Source of the DNA: Rhizobium brockwellii | Lineage (GTDB): Bacteria; Pseudomonadota; Alphaproteobacteria; Rhizobiales; Rhizobiaceae | DNA length: 64,000 nucleotides | Assembly (NCBI RefSeq): GCF_000769405.2 | Contig: NZ_CP053445.1 | Coordinates: 62,001 to 126,000, forward strand | Direction: 5' to 3' | Shown here: piece after piece, positions 9,601 to 16,345 of the stretch | Layout of the letters: each line of letters opens with the position of its first letter | Numbering within the stretch: the stretch's first letter is position 1 | Program-made: the position numbers and the translations under genes | Notes under the pieces: model-generated | What the model was told of the DNA's origin: nothing | The model's input: only the letters and a program-made list of their open reading frames with translations | The model's database searches: none

Positions 9601-11330
9601 TTCGGCTGCGGCGATCCGACAAAGAGCCAGAAGCGGCGATCGCGGCAATTCAGCCGAGCCATTTCGAAGTTGTGACCACCGGCCGGCGCCCAGGAGTCTT
9701 GTTCTTCCAGTATGATGGCATGAGTTTTGTGGAAGAAGAGCAGTGCTTCGATGCGCCTCAACCCCGTTTCGGTCGACCAGCCGACCGGGGTCCGACATCG
9801 TTCCGGCAGACCAGGGCGCCAAGGTCGACTGCCTATCGTCCGTTAAGCGATTTGGCGGTACGACGCCAAACTTTCATCGGCACCGACTATATCGATTCTG
9901 CAGACCAATTGATGCCTTTCGTTGTCGCCCAAGGCCCTATGACGGCCCTGCGCTTGCTGAACGATGACGTTCTGTTGCCCGAAGTCGAGACAATTCTGTT
10001 ACGGCTGGCGAGATCTGGTGGTGCGGTTTCATCGGTCACGCCCAATTGGGACGGGACAATTCAACTCACGGCTACGGTTTTTGCTGCAGGACCCGATATT
10101 CCTACGGCCGGGAAAGCAGCGGTCGATAGACTTTCAGCCATCGGTCTAACCGGGTCCGACACGAGGATCGCCTTGGTCATCGATGGGAGGCAAGTTCTCT
10201 TCCTTCAGCCCGTCGCCGGCGTTCCGGTGGTCAACACGTTCTTTAAACCGCACGGAAATCCTCTTAGGTCGGCGTTCGATATACCAATTATTCTGTCGAC
10301 AACTGTCGCCAACGCGACATTGGCACGCGAACTGTTGCAGTTCGTTGGACCTGATAGCAGCGTCTCCCTGTCATTCTCTCTGCCCGTGCCAAACGCCCGT
10401 GCGCCCTGCGCCCAGTCGGATTTGCTGCCCGGTCCTCCTCGGCTGCTTTCGATCCCAGCGCCTGTCGTGGCTGGTCGTGGTCCCTCTGTTCGCATTGAGA
10501 CGGCAACGCTTGCATTTGGGGATCCGGCCTATGACCGGGAAATTGCGAGCAAGACGGCCAGTGTCAGTCAGCATATCGATGGAAAGTCGTACCTGCTTGC
10601 CTTGGATCGCCTAGAGTATGACCTGACCTCGACCATTCACTTTGCGGCCGGCCAGATCATCAAAACGACCTCGGCCGACCCGGCGGGCGCAGATCCGGTC
10701 TGGGGGGCGTCAGAGGAAATGTCACTACAACTGCGGCTTCTCCGGAAATACGAACAAGCCGACAGCGGCTCTCCTCCGCTGGTGGTCGCCGGACGCCCCA
10801 CGGTCGATGTCGGAAATCAGCCACGCCATCGGTTCTGTGCGGGGGTGCCCTATGCGATCGCGCTCACGAATCTCCTGGAGGCTGTGCCAAACAACAAGGA
10901 TGGCTGGGCAGCTGGTTATACTATCCGCGCTCCTCAGCCGGCCATCGCTCCCGGAGACCGCATCGTTGTGACTGCGATCGGGCCGGCCGGCTCGTTAGAG
11001 GTTGCTGTGACCGTCGCTGCCGATCCTGTCTTATCTCCTCCTGCTGCAGTCTATGGACTGGCAACGCTCGATACGGATGACGGGGGCGCAAAGCGCCTGA
11101 CCAGTTCGTTGTTTTCAGCAGCACCTCTCCCCCAGATCGTTGAATTCCAGAACCTTGCAGGAGATCTGGCGAAAGGATTGGTACGCCGCCGCGCGCTGTT
11201 CGTCTGGCCGTTCGAGATGAGAACTCTGCCTGCTGCTGGGAATGCATATGGTGCCCTTGTGAAAGTCGATCGCACCGGCGGTGGCCAGTCACCTGATGCG
11301 GAGAAGGACTTCAAGCCGTTGCTCACTTAG
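3693..11330 (+). CDS. Giant 2,545-residue protein of unknown function
   Basis: One uninterrupted frame of 2,545 codons starts at the ATG that overlaps the previous stop by four bases. The sequence alternates short hydrophobic and polar stretches with many Gly, Thr, Ser and Pro, as expected for a mostly beta-structured protein. It has no signal peptide, no transmembrane helix, very few cysteines and no Walker, nuclease or protease motif that I can identify. Some phrases recur loosely (FFQYD near residues 1,187 and 2,007), which may reflect duplicated domains. It ends convergently with an exonuclease remnant, overlapping it by four bases. Survival of such a long frame without stops argues for current selection. 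Possible roles include a cell-surface, particle or toxin-delivery component, but nothing seen decides this. Confidence 0.85.
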   Translation: MTVPSNEFRDITVQARTAIGAGGPPLWKADVVVAMLNRPSEQDAPKGPDRDAFRAASVRVVTQDTNPADIDVNGVEVAGYHAPRLLQAAVRARDVKTDSGNTPSSLTACGGGTTPRPAGKAELDPRLEAPETYRYSDVLIGLNDTIRGKQGVQIELPEATLEGGAITTLLRLDSGGLAKWLGITAKFDKIFGAQSIFSIVTMKIGSARYLPVSLTPEGMEFEAKFLDPFADPGETANPLTLRLLLTYDAVLAQFTLRPCIQSPNHGDSNKLRASFDRLLTKFGGDGTPLFAEVDPRGLPFAWALGQGVSGQSLATTGSQIFVDHASIRARLNSGSLGDGSVPIVCQLNVRTALIDTANRKLSLSCVSTAAGILPPAVSMDDLMKATFVWEGLAPPRATLEPGKTAPQFIETTEFEAGLRARYVAAGLQVAPEASLYAFLPLERGMLQLPLPHPVVNKETPPATSVDRSAFSGLVRSALPVSDNRDDALLEVTAAISAEITVELTNITKTTAIFSGSRGTVRGLVFAAAASPSPTSILPPLDAGPIACQPLDIVFGNPQTTRGLHVKSWGFVIERGKRRRLNVRIALPATADDAIVWQAHPRMALVSTMPMTRTRFDASRPSTTRDLVPFILAAGKARDFSLNTNLEIAGRSPFPDLEPIANLTTSLDPHWPWPDVVTDNSSTGEGNDAISNVSASVLTLPGLEATLSANDWSGLRASLRYDLPILGELFASSTLPKTSSAAKPAAASEHAPTALEPKALSNYWALTANRHALSRTMNDRATEWLVPGGAPQAKVMTTFVEPYSFVSSFSVAVETGGLPLGSYSLFGTSVTGSTALAGWSGKLASQQGATFEIVGFSTRLSDGLADTDKAQFDTRGMGLALTPAARKLLPKGLIEQRSIARLDSDPKSGEITQADRVSVSASHIGFQFAGQACGLRLRDLPMVKSGNGDLLFAPTVEQRDHARHLNGPEGEVGPDGSIFERRHLQDAVFEWSFYTTAAGENPSFVLRFGALDVRPLRLTRVGFKSESNGIKLSTFEVIANIEPSTRKTAEGPIDDDAPYRTGNAVAMSFAIDPNGDVATLVALHPVTVEGRTIAIGATTNATVSFAATTDLLYSAADALPAIGIQDRTNAGLPIVLDMTLAASGDPTAPVTIVSSALNAVLFGSATRLSFTHASTTEVPQALFFQYDAAATVSLLEVRRVSLIWQQGVRPLVMLSARLRMPGTGAAPPTGTRNLVEWQLGATMRWFGAELSREALASGDHLTFDVDHAKGTLSLDVSIETLPADAEFITGWPVAGKPFTLALAVAFPAPLTPAKFATAPSAGFVEATCGTPDALFIRHRSTLSSSSDKTFSDEVGSRILVTLPDSRRTSAIAWPIDGLPNPLFPTPFAPNPRKAAEWRRDLAVADGKSHAHEVTAAVRDAELPAGNLVEVGGSIVLGAPWTFPAIATHRLTGASGSATWTSIDEVVVGHRSALEREALATIAHPPGELAFAARYRGSMATTLQGYSISAGVFSKAMARAGIPTIELLLAMQPAIAQNPQAPGAGNVAMPSDLFISGAAVIEAAAGEDDTFGHRVVTPWIAPLFEAGALGVLSNIPQAPWAGQVSSYDLAACNGSPLDGGAAVPFSTSNTSIAWITDHRERIAGALPHQRVPDFEPTSQAVIEDVALPADGVDPTTWLQRPIWLRTLSAWKGILSITSERTLADRTITVLPVLVSERGASRSTALRLKLQRSLDAEPVGNDSALAPDFTSQSNASFDVLVLTRRSVLIAAVANDEARTLSQSRQTVNGETRNRLAHLALSLPDEPLLAALGALTDVPIDLLDEHQKQARTHRIIAFLALPETLDTADQPHPLRQRARTIFPSPALAWPRPAVRARWEDEEQLAALMLGDQRPLQDAEVSWAGDVRSLSVTGTALAPDDLFLRASVLMIGQRALFRRPTDEDLTAPPDRALIPVPPRLRVPGARSVDESLASLRLRRSDKEPEAAIAAIQPSHFEVVTTGRRPGVLFFQYDGMSFVEEEQCFDAPQPRFGRPADRGPTSFRQTRAPRSTAYRPLSDLAVRRQTFIGTDYIDSADQLMPFVVAQGPMTALRLLNDDVLLPEVETILLRLARSGGAVSSVTPNWDGTIQLTATVFAAGPDIPTAGKAAVDRLSAIGLTGSDTRIALVIDGRQVLFLQPVAGVPVVNTFFKPHGNPLRSAFDIPIILSTTVANATLARELLQFVGPDSSVSLSFSLPVPNARAPCAQSDLLPGPPRLLSIPAPVVAGRGPSVRIETATLAFGDPAYDREIASKTASVSQHIDGKSYLLALDRLEYDLTSTIHFAAGQIIKTTSADPAGADPVWGASEEMSLQLRLLRKYEQADSGSPPLVVAGRPTVDVGNQPRHRFCAGVPYAIALTNLLEAVPNNKDGWAAGYTIRAPQPAIAPGDRIVVTAIGPAGSLEVAVTVAADPVLSPPAAVYGLATLDTDDGGAKRLTSSLFSAAPLPQIVEFQNLAGDLAKGLVRRRALFVWPFEMRTLPAAGNAYGALVKVDRTGGGQSPDAEKDFKPLLT

Positions 11331-11776
11331 AGCAGCGTTCGCTGCGCTGGCTCTGGCGGAAGGAGTTCCTGATCGACGCCACGGCGGGCCAATTCGGTCT
11401 GGGCGCTGAAACGAATATCGGCGTCCCGGTCCCGAGAAAATTCATGCAACGTGTCCAAGCCAAGGCGATTCCAGCCTTTGCCTCGTTCCGCTCCAGATGG
11501 CACCCGCGGCAGGAGACCCGGTTCACTGCTCCAAGCCAGAAGCTGCGCGAGCGATGACTCTTTTAGCAGGTCGCGCAGATGATGAGTTGTGACATAGGCA
11601 TCCAGCATGGCTCGATGGGCCGGCAATCCGATATCCTGTTCCAGTCCTTCCGGCATGCGCTGATAGCGAAGCATTTGGTTGGAAAACCGTGGAAGATGGG
11701 GCCATGCAAGCATTTGCACAGCCTGAGTTCCGGTACCTGGTCGTGCGACCGCGGTCTTGTCTACATCTGCATGGTC
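11327..11776 (-). pseudogene. C-terminal remnant of an ExoX-like 3'-5' exonuclease
   Basis: The minus-strand frame ending at 11327 encodes the C-terminal half of a DnaQ-fold exonuclease of the ExoX type. The segment GLPAHRAMLDAYVTTHHL corresponds to the third exonuclease motif (HxxxxD), and the following 70 residues track the ExoX C-terminal region in spacing and character. The first two motifs, including the DxE metal ligands, are absent. The frame runs upstream only as far as the TAG that ends the AbiE toxin gene at 11783, with which it is in frame. It therefore looks like a gene truncated when the toxin-antitoxin module arrived or when DNA was deleted. A GTG at 11719 could start a 130-residue product, but it could not be an active nuclease. 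Confidence 0.7.
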
Positions 11777-11782
11777 AACCGA

Positions 11783-12877
11783 CTATTGCTCCTTGTTGAG
11801 GTAACGTTCCAGATCCTCGACGCTCGTCATGACGGCCTCGAAATCAGGCGGTGTCGCAAAGATCATGGCTGACATTCTGTCGTAGTCGGTCGCCAATTTC
11901 TTCCGCATATCGGCCGTCGGCACCAGCCGGAAACTGCCGGGTACTGCTCGATCATATCGATGGTCCGGCGCGCGGAACATCAGTTCCTTGTGCTGCCGGC
12001 ACGCTTCGGCAAGATCGAGCATGGATGCAGTCGTCTTTCCGTATTCAGGGTGGTTCCAAATCTGGTGAACATCGTAATAGTGGCGCGAGTATCGATTGAG
12101 GTCGGGGACCTTTCTTTCCGCATTCTGATCCGCGTTTCGCTTTTCGGTCATTTCCGTCATGGCATGAAGGATGAGGACCTTTTCCCAGAACGTCCGCTCC
12201 GGCTTGACGGTCATCACATTGGAGATCGTGAGATCCGAACCGGCCGGCATTTCGGATGCAATGTAGGGGACGATCTCTCGCGTTTCGGCTGGCACCGGAT
12301 CCGGGCGTGCGCCGCCTTCGATGCGCACCGCCGCCTCGACATAGCCGCCGCTCGTATCAAAGACGCTTCTGTATCCCAGCACCAAAATGTCGAGCGCTTC
12401 CTTCTTCCGGTAGGGATCGTACCCGAAGCCGAGCGAGAACTGCCTTGTTTGTCCGGTCTCTCCTTCGACCGTGGCGATTTCCTCCTCAAGCAAGCTCCTG
12501 AGTGGCCCGGAGATATAATGCCGCGCCGCCTCATCGACCTGCTCGGCCAGAGCCTTCTGTTGCTGATTGACGGACGGGAGCGCGGCGATGTCGGCCTCAA
12601 GCGGGACTTTCAGGTCCGCCTTGTAGATGCCGATGTCGATATCCTCGGAAAAACGTTGGATCAGGCCATAGGCCTTGCTGAGGCTGGTGCCGCCCTTGAA
12701 GTAGAGGCCGATTGCATCGTCCTTCCGTCGGTTGAACAGAAAGTCGAGCACCCAGCAGACGTAGAGATCCTTCTCGATATTTTCGGCTCGCGTCTCAAGA
12801 TCAGATGCAGCGGCGGAGAACAGCGCTCTCTGCTCATCGGCGTTTGAGCGAAGGACGTCAATGAAGCTCTGGCGCAT
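11783..12877 (-). CDS. AbiEii/AbiGii-family nucleotidyltransferase toxin
   Basis: This is the toxin half of an AbiE-type (type IV) toxin-antitoxin and phage-abortive-infection pair. The family transfers nucleotides to cellular targets such as tRNA. Near residues 61-68 the protein has the GGTSLSK motif and at 77-82 SEDIDI, which supplies the paired metal-binding aspartates of the DNA polymerase beta-like fold. I chose the ATG at 12877 (364 residues) because GGAAGG lies about seven bases upstream; in-frame ATGs at 12892 and 12916 are alternatives. The gene overlaps the end of the antitoxin gene by 20 bases, so the two are coupled. It may give phage defence or plasmid stability; sequence alone does not decide. 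Confidence 0.88.
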   Translation of the reverse strand: MRQSFIDVLRSNADEQRALFSAAASDLETRAENIEKDLYVCWVLDFLFNRRKDDAIGLYFKGGTSLSKAYGLIQRFSEDIDIGIYKADLKVPLEADIAALPSVNQQQKALAEQVDEAARHYISGPLRSLLEEEIATVEGETGQTRQFSLGFGYDPYRKKEALDILVLGYRSVFDTSGGYVEAAVRIEGGARPDPVPAETREIVPYIASEMPAGSDLTISNVMTVKPERTFWEKVLILHAMTEMTEKRNADQNAERKVPDLNRYSRHYYDVHQIWNHPEYGKTTASMLDLAEACRQHKELMFRAPDHRYDRAVPGSFRLVPTADMRKKLATDYDRMSAMIFATPPDFEAVMTSVEDLERYLNKEQ

Positions 12878-13598
12878 GTTCACCCTTCCCATCTTGGCCC
12901 AACGGAGTGTCTTCATCCGCAGTGGGCTGCGGCTCGCGTGTTATCGTTTCTATTGCCTGGTACATCCAGGCCGGGATGGCGTGGATGTTTTCGCGCAGAT
13001 CCTCGATGATCGGCTGCCTGTGCGGGCTTCGTGCCAAGTGACGAATGATACCATCGACGACGGTCTCCAGATTGGAGCGCTCATCGCGAAACCAGTGGAG
13101 GGACTGGATCACCCGCATCGCCGGCCGGCCGGCCCAAAAGGCTGTCTTTGCCGAAATGCGCTTGAAGTCCAGGATATAGATGACCGGTTTTGTGGCCTTC
13201 GTGTCACCGGCATTTGCCTCGATCTCGATGGTCCGGGGGTATGTGTCCGCATAGATCGTCGACCTGGCCGGAACCGCTGTCGTCATGCCAAGATCATTGG
13301 CAGCCGTCATGCCGTCGACGCAAACACGAAGCTTGTCGCGCCGTGCAATCGCATCGATAAATGAGGCGCGTGGGGGAAACACCATCTTTCCGGTCAACTG
13401 GCTGATATCCGGCTTATCATAGAGACCACGATGAGGGCGTCGGATGGCCCCGCGGCTGGTCAGCCTCTGCAGCGCCTTTTCGACGGCGTTCGGCGTAGCG
13501 ATATCGAGGAAATCAGCGCGTGACCAAACGCCTGAAGGCGCCGCGCCGGCAATCCTTTGGTGAATGCGCTCAAGAGTGTCCGATGTCGGATTCGGCAT
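12858..13598 (-). CDS. AbiEi-like antitoxin/repressor (DUF6088 type)
   Basis: The 246-residue protein precedes and overlaps the AbiEii-type toxin gene, the usual order of AbiE modules. The first 70 residues form a winged-helix-like region (VEKALQRLTSRGAIRRPHRG) typical of AbiEi and DUF6088 proteins, which bind their own promoter. The rest resembles the C-terminal antitoxin region. Known AbiEi proteins repress transcription through inverted repeats and neutralise the toxin without forming a stable complex. Two large palindromes immediately upstream (13614-13643 and 13663-13698) fit such autoregulation. The start ATG at 13598 is the first in the frame and lies 15 bases from the nearer palindrome. 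Confidence 0.85.
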   Translation of the reverse strand: MPNPTSDTLERIHQRIAGAAPSGVWSRADFLDIATPNAVEKALQRLTSRGAIRRPHRGLYDKPDISQLTGKMVFPPRASFIDAIARRDKLRVCVDGMTAANDLGMTTAVPARSTIYADTYPRTIEIEANAGDTKATKPVIYILDFKRISAKTAFWAGRPAMRVIQSLHWFRDERSNLETVVDGIIRHLARSPHRQPIIEDLRENIHAIPAWMYQAIETITREPQPTADEDTPLGQDGKGEHAPELH

Positions 13599-13613
13599 GG
13601 CTGTCCTACTTTC

Positions 13614-13643
13614 TGACCGAAGATTATATACAAACTTTGGTCA
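13614..13643. promoter_or_regulatory. Proximal palindromic operator of the AbiE module
   Basis: A 30-base imperfect palindrome with outer arms TGACC (13614-13618) and GGTCA (13639-13643); 12 of 15 positions pair. It lies 15 bases upstream of the antitoxin start codon and shares its outer TGACC/GGTCA arms and AT-rich centre with the next palindrome. It is a likely AbiEi-type repressor site. Confidence 0.65.
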
Positions 13644-13662
13644 CTAGCAACCGTGGCTGCCC

Positions 13663-13698
13663 TACTGACCAATTTTTATATCTAAATATTGGTCAGTA
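13663..13698. promoter_or_regulatory. Distal palindromic operator of the AbiE module
   Basis: A 36-base palindrome in which 16 of 18 positions pair, including perfect outer arms TACTGACCAAT and ATTGGTCAGTA. Its centre is 52 bases from the centre of the proximal palindrome, about five helical turns, which would put two bound repressors on the same face of the DNA. AbiEi proteins are known to bind paired inverted repeats. Confidence 0.7.
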
Positions 13699-14216
13699 AA
13701 ATGCATGCAGAATTCGACGCATGCGTTGTTCCCAATCGTTGCAACCGGAGAGAACGAGGCCTTCACAGTTGGGCATAACGTCGCCCTGTCGGGCCGGGCT
13801 GTTGGCTATGCAGAAGCCTCGGGACGCGAGTCTTCTCCCTTCGGGCTTTCATCCCTGACGCGTTCAATGACTACGTTGGTCTGGCACCGTCAAGCGTTGC
13901 TGCACAGTTCCCCTTTCGGAAAACCACAAGCAGCAACTGCCCAACACCTTCTTTGTATCGGAACCTGCAGGTCGCCTGATCAGCAAGCGGCAAGGCAATT
14001 CAGGCCGAGCGCAATAATGCTCCAACCATTGGCGTTGCCAACCCAGCTCTCTTGTCTGGCATCCTTAATCCAGTCCCGACCTTGGACGGTCAACCCGCAG
14101 GGGGTTCGCAGCTACTGCGACCTCTCCGGCTGCGCCTGCGCGGTGACCGCGGCCGGGTCCGGATCAAACGGGCGCCATCAAGCGGGGATCGGCCCCGCCA
14201 CTGGATGGAGCCTCAC
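13699..14216. other. Intergenic leader without supportable gene
   Basis: About 520 bases separate the AbiE operators from the next gene. A 188-codon frame starting at 13705 crosses it but runs out of frame into the next gene and has an irregular, Ser/Cys/Gln-rich composition unlike a folded protein. The last 150 bases are GC-rich and may form an untranslated leader of the gene at 14217. Confidence 0.4.
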
Positions 14217-14396
14217 ATGTCGGATCTCAGCCTCGCACAAAACCACGCACTCGATCTTGCCCGGACCCTGATGGTCCCGGTCACCCTCTTCGAAATCGAT
14301 GGCGAGATCGGCGTCATGCCTTCCGCCGAGTATGACGGCGACGAGGACGCCATCCTCAATGAATACGATCCATTTGCCTACGGATCGGCTCATTGA
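14217..14396 (+). CDS. Small acidic conserved plasmid protein, 59 residues
   Basis: The frame beginning MSDLSLAQNHALDLARTL and ending with an acidic tail (EYDGDEDAILNEYDPFAYG) is the probable product. The upstream in-frame extension to 14052 is basic, repetitive and unlike protein, so I start at the ATG at 14217. It heads a series of rightward genes (toprim protein, DUF1419, methylase-helicase) that often travel together on rhizobial plasmids. I do not know its function; size and acidity would suit a DNA-mimic or a small regulator, but that is speculation. Confidence 0.6.
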   Translation: MSDLSLAQNHALDLARTLMVPVTLFEIDGEIGVMPSAEYDGDEDAILNEYDPFAYGSAH

Positions 14397-14404
14397 GCCG
14401 ATCA

Positions 14405-14417
14405 CCCCCTTCGGGGG
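14405..14417 (+). terminator. GC-rich hairpin after the small acidic gene
   Basis: CCCCC-TTC-GGGGG forms a short, tight hairpin nine bases after the stop codon. No T-run follows, so it may be an RNA-stabilising or weak termination element rather than a full terminator. Confidence 0.35.
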
Positions 14418-14471
14418 AAGGCGTGCCGCTTGCGCTGATGCGCGCGCAAGGGAGGCTTCGCCGCGATCTTT

Positions 14472-14489
14472 CCCGGCAGATCTGCACAT
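14472..14489. promoter_or_regulatory. Partial tra-box-like sequence
   Basis: CCCGGCAGATCTGCACAT matches 14 of 18 positions of the TraR tra-box consensus, with the whole right half and centre intact and all mismatches in the first four bases. It lies 84 bases upstream of the toprim gene. A uniform-base estimate gives about 0.2 such matches by chance in a window this size, so it is only a candidate. Confidence 0.3.
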
Positions 14490-14572
14490 TGCGAACCGCG
14501 CCCTTGCGCGCTTCCATCTTCGCGGCCTGGGCGCTGCCAGTCCGAACAGTCAGGAAAGCTAGAGGAAGTGAT

Positions 14573-15508
14573 ATGGAAAAGAAGGACATCGAGGAGCTGC
14601 GTACCCGGGTGGGCTGCGCAGCCGTCCTTGAGCATGAAGGTTTCGCGATAGACCGAAAAGAGAGCACGCGCCGGGCGGTCAAATTCCGACGCGACGACGA
14701 CGTCATCATCGTCATCCACGACGACAGGGGCTGGTTCGATGCCCGTTCGGACGCCAAGGGTGATGTTTTCGCGCTCGCAAGCTATCTCCATGGGATCGGC
14801 TTTGCTCAGACCCTGGCGGTGGTCGGCGATCTGGTCGCGTTTCAGCCCACCGCGCCAATCTGGGAGAAACCTCTTCGTCAAACGCAGCCAATTGCTTCGG
14901 TCGCTGACCGCTGGAACCACCGAAAACGGCCGTGGCGCGGATCTGCGATGTGGACTTACCTCCAGCGATGCCGGGCGCTGCCATGGCAAGTCATCTCCGC
15001 GGCGATCGATGCAGACGTTCTTCGGGAAGGCCCATATGGCTCGATGTGGGCAAAGCATGTCGATGAGGCTGGCGCCGTCATCGGCTGGGAGGAGCGCGGT
15101 CCGGAGTGGCGCGGGTTTTCCACCGGCGGCGCCAAGACGCTCTTCCAGTTTGGGATGAATGACGCTCATCGGATCTGTGTGACGGAGGCGGCGATCGATG
15201 CGCTCAGCCTGGCCGCGATCGAGCAGACACGATCCGACACGCTCTATGTCAGCACTGGAGGCGGCTGGTCTCCGCTAACCGCGCTCGCGTTGGAAAACTT
15301 AGCGTCCGGGGAGGGCGCGTGGCTGGTGGCCGCGACCGACAACAACGTCCAGGGTGAAGTTTTTGCCGACCGCCTGCGCCAGATGGCGGACAGCGCCGGT
15401 TGCGATTTCTCGCGGCTGAGGCCGGAATGTGAAGACTGGAATGAGGAATTGAAACAGGGGAGGGAGAGAAGAGAGCTGCCGCATACGCGGACAGCGCATC
15501 AAGGGTGA
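14573..15508 (+). CDS. DUF3991 and toprim domain-containing protein
   Basis: The protein of 311 residues starts at the ATG at 14573, preceded by AGAGGAAG. Its N-terminal third resembles the zinc-ribbon-like, primase-type region of DUF3991 proteins. The middle-to-C-terminal part carries a toprim fold, with the conserved glutamate in ICVTEAAIDALSLA and an acidic pair later in AATDNN. Toprim domains occur in primases and topoisomerases; this family is found on plasmids and integrative elements and may prime or process plasmid DNA during replication or transfer. The alternative upstream start at 14393 would add 60 unlikely residues. It is followed by the DUF1419 gene and the methylase-helicase in the same direction. 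Confidence 0.85.
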   Translation: MEKKDIEELRTRVGCAAVLEHEGFAIDRKESTRRAVKFRRDDDVIIVIHDDRGWFDARSDAKGDVFALASYLHGIGFAQTLAVVGDLVAFQPTAPIWEKPLRQTQPIASVADRWNHRKRPWRGSAMWTYLQRCRALPWQVISAAIDADVLREGPYGSMWAKHVDEAGAVIGWEERGPEWRGFSTGGAKTLFQFGMNDAHRICVTEAAIDALSLAAIEQTRSDTLYVSTGGGWSPLTALALENLASGEGAWLVAATDNNVQGEVFADRLRQMADSAGCDFSRLRPECEDWNEELKQGRERRELPHTRTAHQG

Positions 15509-15640
15509 AGCTGCCGCCCGCCTGACGGCGGCCCTTGACCCGCTGCCCGCGAGGCGCCGGCTGGGGAGGGGTGATCAAAGGACTGAAAGAAGAGGTCGAT
15601 CAGGCTTCCGCTTCGGTCCCCAACCCCAAAGGAGCAGCCG

Positions 15641-16246
15641 ATGTTCAACCCTCCCACCATCCGTAAAGTGTTCGAAGGTGTGACCAGCCGCCACGAAATG
15701 TACGCCCTGTTCAATCGCCATAGCCAGTCGCCATTCGATGATGATCGGATAAATGGCACGCGATATGTCGGCGAATGGTTCGAAATCACGGAAGCCGACC
15801 ACGACCATATGTTCGAGATCCTCCCTCCGCTGTTTTACCGTGGCGACATGTTCGCCATGCGCGAGTTTCTGGCCGCCAGTGTCACCAGCGTGTTCTTCGC
15901 ACTGACGATTGATGATCGGTCCCGATGGTTTCACGGCTATTGCGACCTGGCCGATCATCAGTCACCCGACCGCATGCGTGCCGAGATCATCGCCCGGGAA
16001 TCCCGCCCGGTGCGCGCGATGAACCGACAGGAAAAGCTCGATCATATCTGGAGTGCGACAGGTCCGGATTTTCGAGGTTATGCCGACGCTCGCTTTCCGG
16101 CCGACTTGCGCAATCGCCAGATCGTGCTCGTCTATCCCTCCGCTCAGGGGAAGATCTGGAAGCTCCTCGACGATCTGACCGACGAGGAGATCGCCGCAAA
16201 ACTGCCGGTGCAGTTCCGTCTTCTGCCGGAAACCATCGCTGCCTAA
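15641..16246 (+). CDS. DUF1419 domain-containing protein
   Basis: This 201-residue soluble protein (MFNPPTIRKVFEGVTSRHEM...) belongs to DUF1419, a family seen mainly on rhizobial plasmids. A clear ribosome-binding site, AAAGGAG, precedes the ATG. There are no membrane segments and no catalytic motif that I can name; several aromatic and acidic clusters occur in the central part (DRSRWFHGYCDLADH). It sits between the toprim protein and the methylase-helicase and probably belongs to the same expression unit. Its molecular role is unknown. Confidence 0.85.
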   Translation: MFNPPTIRKVFEGVTSRHEMYALFNRHSQSPFDDDRINGTRYVGEWFEITEADHDHMFEILPPLFYRGDMFAMREFLAASVTSVFFALTIDDRSRWFHGYCDLADHQSPDRMRAEIIARESRPVRAMNRQEKLDHIWSATGPDFRGYADARFPADLRNRQIVLVYPSAQGKIWKLLDDLTDEEIAAKLPVQFRLLPETIAA

Positions 16247-16345
16247 CGGCGGCCTTCATTTCCAAACCTCCACCATCCGCAGCCTGGCAACACCGCTTCT
16301 TCGCGCGAGTGTGCCTCGGCGCGCCCACTCACAGGAGTTTTTCCA

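Noticed and set aside
11960..12847. 295-codon rightward frame
   Set aside because: It is antisense to the AbiEii-type toxin, whose catalytic motifs are clear on the other strand.
13705..14271. 188-codon rightward frame after the AbiE operators
   Set aside because: It overlaps the better-supported small acidic gene in another frame, has an irregular Ser/Gln/Cys-rich composition and no ribosome-binding site.
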